From Bacilli bacterium (lineage in GTDB: Bacteria; Bacillota_I; Bacilli_A; ML615J-28; CAG-698), in contig JAEDHQ010000035.1 in assembly GCA_016296945.1 (NCBI GenBank), positions 1-18,363 of the forward strand: a stretch of DNA of 18,363 nt. Direction: 5' to 3'. The position numbers and the translations under genes were made by a program. Shown here in pieces: positions 16,458 to 18,363 of the stretch. The notes under the pieces are model-generated. The model did not search any database. It saw only the letters and a program-made list of their open reading frames with translations, and was not told where the DNA came from. Numbering within the stretch: the first letter of the stretch is position 1; each line of letters opens with the position of its first letter.

Positions 16458-16762
16458 TTAGAATGTGTCTATAAGTCATCAATATCAATCGCAGATTGAT
16501 GATATTTATAGTTAAAATATAGAGGTTATAATACCTATTTAAAAGATTTTGTTCCATATTTGGAGCAATTTTTTTATTTTCTAGAGAATTTTTTAGATTT
16601 TTGTTACTAAAGGGATTTGAATATGGGGTATTTTATGGTAGTTGAAAAAATAGTCAGTTGATCGGATTTGAACCTAAATACATTATAATAGATAGAATTA
16701 TATCTTTGTGGTAAAATATAATTACTAAATGAATCATTGTATTTACATCAATTAATTGATAA
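16458..16762. other. gene-free stretch after the tRNAs
   Basis: No convincing coding frame is visible here. An 8-bp inverted repeat (16476-16483 with 16495-16502) overlaps a 7-bp one (16484-16490 with 16494-16500). It lacks a clear T-run, so it is at best a weak terminator or processing hairpin for the tRNA transcript. A direct repeat GGATTTGAA occurs at 16614 and 16664. The second copy extends to GGATTTGAACC, which is the antisense of a tRNA T-arm, but no cloverleaf surrounds it. Confidence 0.5.
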
Positions 16763-16791
16763 TTGTAAAAATGATTTATAATGAGTATAAT
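16763..16791 (+). promoter_or_regulatory. promoter of the XRE regulator gene
   Basis: TTGTAA (16763-16768), a 17-base spacer and TATAAT (16786-16791). The ribosome site GAAAGGA (16830-16836) is seven bases before the ATG. The region between is AT-rich and could hold an autoregulatory operator, but no clear palindrome is seen. Confidence 0.6.
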
Positions 16792-16843
16792 GATAGTGTA
16801 ATTACAAAACAATAGGTTATAACCATAAAGAAAGGATTCTATT

Positions 16844-17866
16844 ATGATTAAAATTGGAAAAAACATAAAGAAATTAAGAGAAAAGAAAAGTATTACTCAA
16901 GAGAAGTTGGCAAATTATTTAGGAGTAACTCCTCAAGCTATTTCAAGATGGGAATCAGAAACAGGATACCCTGATATTGAATTATTGCCTATGATTGCTG
17001 ATTTCTTTGATGTTACTATTTATGAATTATTAGATAGAAACATGTTACAAAATAAAAATGAAATTAAAGAAGGAATAAAAGAGATAGACAGACTTCATTC
17101 TCTTGGTGAAACACAAAAAAGAAAAGAATTAATAATCGAGTTATATAATAAATATCCATATAATTTTGAATTAATGATTTATTATATATGGATTCTTGCA
17201 TATGATGAATTAAATGAAAAGTATGATGATATTGAAAAACTATGTACACTTATACTTGATGAATGTACTAACGAACAAATTAGATATTCCGCAATTCAAT
17301 GCTTATCTGGTTATTACGATAATAAAGGTGAAACTAAAAAAGCGTTAAACATATTAAAGAAACTTCCAAAAGACTATAGAGATACATATGCGGAGCAAAG
17401 AGAATATTTTTATGGTGAATATGATGTTGATGGAATAATCTATAGAAAAGAAAATATTGAAATGTTAACTGATATGTTATGCCATAAAATAATGGTTAGT
17501 GCAGGACTTAGATCGCATCCAGAAGATAACTATGAAATTAGTATTGAAGATAGTATTAAATTATATAATAAAGCAAAAGATGTATTTAAAATCATATATG
17601 ATGAAGGAGACTATATTTTTTATAACTGTAGATTAGAAACCTGTGAATGGGAATTATATAGACTTTATAAAAAATTAGACAATATAGAAGAATCAAATAA
17701 ACTCTTACAAGAAGCTATTAAATATGCTAAAGCATTTGATGAATTAAAAGATTATGAAGAACATACATCAATTCTTGTAGAAGGTAATGAATATAAAAAA
17801 GAAAAGACTTCACGAGGAGATACAAAGAGTCATTTAGATATTATTAATGAATTATTAAGTAAATAA
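16844..17866 (+). CDS. XRE-family transcriptional regulator with long helical C-terminal region
   Basis: This 340-residue protein has a Cro/C1-type helix-turn-helix at about 4-62 (IGKNIKKLREKKSITQEKLANYLGVTPQAISRWESETGYPDIELLPMIADFF), ending in the classic ISRWE recognition helix. Residues from about 70 to 310 are charged and rich in aromatic residues and helix formers, with spacing like tetratricopeptide repeats (GETQKRKELIIELYNKYPYNFEL; GETKKALNILKKLP; NIEESNKLLQEAIKYA). That arrangement is seen in sensor-type XRE regulators, for example those binding peptides. It is followed by a terminator, so it is monocistronic. The target and signal are unknown. Placement just after a tRNA cluster is compatible with horizontal gain, but no integrase is present in the window. 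Confidence 0.85.
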   Translation: MIKIGKNIKKLREKKSITQEKLANYLGVTPQAISRWESETGYPDIELLPMIADFFDVTIYELLDRNMLQNKNEIKEGIKEIDRLHSLGETQKRKELIIELYNKYPYNFELMIYYIWILAYDELNEKYDDIEKLCTLILDECTNEQIRYSAIQCLSGYYDNKGETKKALNILKKLPKDYRDTYAEQREYFYGEYDVDGIIYRKENIEMLTDMLCHKIMVSAGLRSHPEDNYEISIEDSIKLYNKAKDVFKIIYDEGDYIFYNCRLETCEWELYRLYKKLDNIEESNKLLQEAIKYAKAFDELKDYEEHTSILVEGNEYKKEKTSRGDTKSHLDIINELLSK

Positions 17867-17872
17867 TCAATT

Positions 17873-17908
17873 AAGCTAGTTAACTCAAAAAAAGTTAGCT
17901 GGCTTTTT
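17873..17908 (+). terminator. terminator of the XRE regulator gene
   Basis: A 12-bp stem (17873-17884 with 17894-17905, two G-T pairs, nine-base loop) is followed by a T-run. It lies six bases after the stop codon. Confidence 0.85.
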
Positions 17909-17979
17909 ACTTTCTCATTTGTCTGGACTTAAATCAAGTTTTAATACATAATTACTTGAACTACTTAAGAAAGGAGCAG

Positions 17980-18208
17980 ATGATGGAGAATAATCTTATA
18001 AGTGATGAAGAAAGAGGAAAAGAGAAGATGAATAGACTTATGGATTCTAAATTTTGACTAAGAACTATTCACGAATTAAGATGGATATTACTTGGGCTAT
18101 TCTGTTGACATCAAAGATCATGATGTGTATATAGAAGGACAAGAAATATTAAGTGAAATGGAACGACAAGTATGGAAATACTTTAATGGAGAAACTCTAA
18201 ACTACTAA
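17980..18208 (+). pseudogene. decayed small gene of unknown function
   Basis: AAAGGAG (17970-17976) precedes an ATG at 17980 that opens a 25-residue frame (ending NRLMDSKF) stopped by TGA at 18055-18057. Coding-looking sequence resumes past the stop (LRTIHELR) and then continues in another frame as GYYLGYSVDIKDHDVYIEGQ and on to EMERQVWKYFNGETLNY, stopping at 18206-18208. Together this reads as a protein of about 75 residues with one in-frame stop and one frameshift. I recognise no family. It may instead be a genuine 25-residue peptide gene followed by noncoding DNA, but the protein-like composition of the second part argues for decay. Confidence 0.45.
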
Positions 18209-18257
18209 TGTAGATGAAAGGCTATAATCCTTTTGTCGTTTGAAATATATAAGTATT

Positions 18258-18306
18258 AAAAAACACCATTAGTCCTAGTTAGGATTAGTGGTGTTTTCAT
18301 TTTTTC
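18258..18306. terminator. bidirectional terminator near the right edge
   Basis: A 17-bp stem (18260-18276 with 18281-18297, a few G-T pairs, AGTT loop) is flanked by A on the left and T on the right, so it works in both directions. It separates the decayed gene from the gene entering on the minus strand. Confidence 0.88.
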
Positions 18307-18363
18307 TCATTTTAATAATTCAATTGTATCTTTAATAATTTTTGCAATTTTGTTTTTATCTTT
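18307..18363 (-). CDS. 3' end of a gene continuing beyond the window
   Basis: On the minus strand a frame runs open from the window edge to a TGA at 18307-18309, encoding 18 residues rich in lysine and isoleucine (KIAKIIKDTIELLK at the end). The amphipathic, helix-like composition and the terminator directly downstream support a real gene end. The family cannot be told. Confidence 0.5.
   Translation of the reverse strand, partial: KDKNKIAKIIKDTIELLK

Noticed and set aside
16366..16557. Minus-strand open frame of 63 residues across tRNA-His and the following gap
   Set aside because: It contains the RLTRFERA-type peptide that results from reading tRNA genes in antisense, and has no ribosome site.
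16611..16675. Possible extra tRNA gene on the minus strand (GGTTCAAATCC)
   Set aside because: Only the T-loop consensus is present. The T-stem does not pair and no acceptor, anticodon or D arm can be drawn.
16654..16866. Minus-strand open frame of 70 residues between the tRNAs and the XRE gene
   Set aside because: Low-complexity I/L/Y/N composition, antisense to the XRE promoter, and ending in a tRNA T-arm-like stretch (GSNPIN). There is no coding signal.
1..18363. CRISPR array, insertion sequence or phage genes
   Set aside because: No regularly spaced repeats, transposase, integrase or structural phage motifs were seen on either strand.

Overview
The window is AT-rich DNA from a Gram-positive (Bacillota-type) bacterium. 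The evidence is ATG/AGGAGG gene starts, TTGAAA/TATAAT promoters often with a TG extension, a lipobox lipoprotein, CCA-encoding tRNA genes, and protein families typical of low-GC Firmicutes. TGA is used as a stop (at the end of hom) and tRNA-Trp has a CCA anticodon, so the standard bacterial code applies rather than the Mycoplasma code. A sulfatase with an anaerobic-type maturase and a secreted GH18 glycosidase fit an anaerobic, probably gut-dwelling, member of the Erysipelotrichia/Mollicutes-related branch. That placement is an inference.

Layout. (1) Positions 31-4424, minus strand: a tightly packed block led by a GH18 lipoprotein. It is followed by a two-domain protein (P-loop kinase fused to a beta-lactamase-like serine hydrolase), pyroglutamyl-peptidase I, and a small flavin-reductase-like protein. 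(2) Positions 4611-7123, plus strand, divergent: a cytosolic Cys-type sulfatase and its radical-SAM maturase (anSME). The maturase reading frame is broken by one base, most simply in a run of nine A. (3) Positions 7241-9510, minus: lgt and nicotinate phosphoribosyltransferase, overlapping by one base. (4) Positions 9632-14567, minus: a threonine operon thrC-thrB-(HTH/ACT protein)-hom-asd with overlapping or near-touching genes and a strong terminator. (5) Positions 14662-16077, minus: an FAD-dependent dehydrogenase with its own promoter and terminator. (6) Positions 16213-16457, plus: tRNA-Leu(TAG), tRNA-Trp(CCA) and tRNA-His(GTG). (7) Positions 16844-17866, plus: an XRE-family regulator with a long alpha-helical C-terminal region. 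It is followed by a decayed small gene and a bidirectional terminator shared with a gene entering from the right edge.

How it works together. The threonine operon would convert aspartyl phosphate through semialdehyde, homoserine and phosphohomoserine to threonine; aspartate kinase is not in the window. Lgt would attach the lipid to lipoproteins such as the GH18 protein. The sulfatase needs its active-site cysteine converted to formylglycine, which is the job of the frameshifted gene next to it. The state of that A run (sequencing error, slippage-rescued gene, phase-variable gene or true loss) decides whether the pair works. The other item most worth checking is the kinase-hydrolase fusion.
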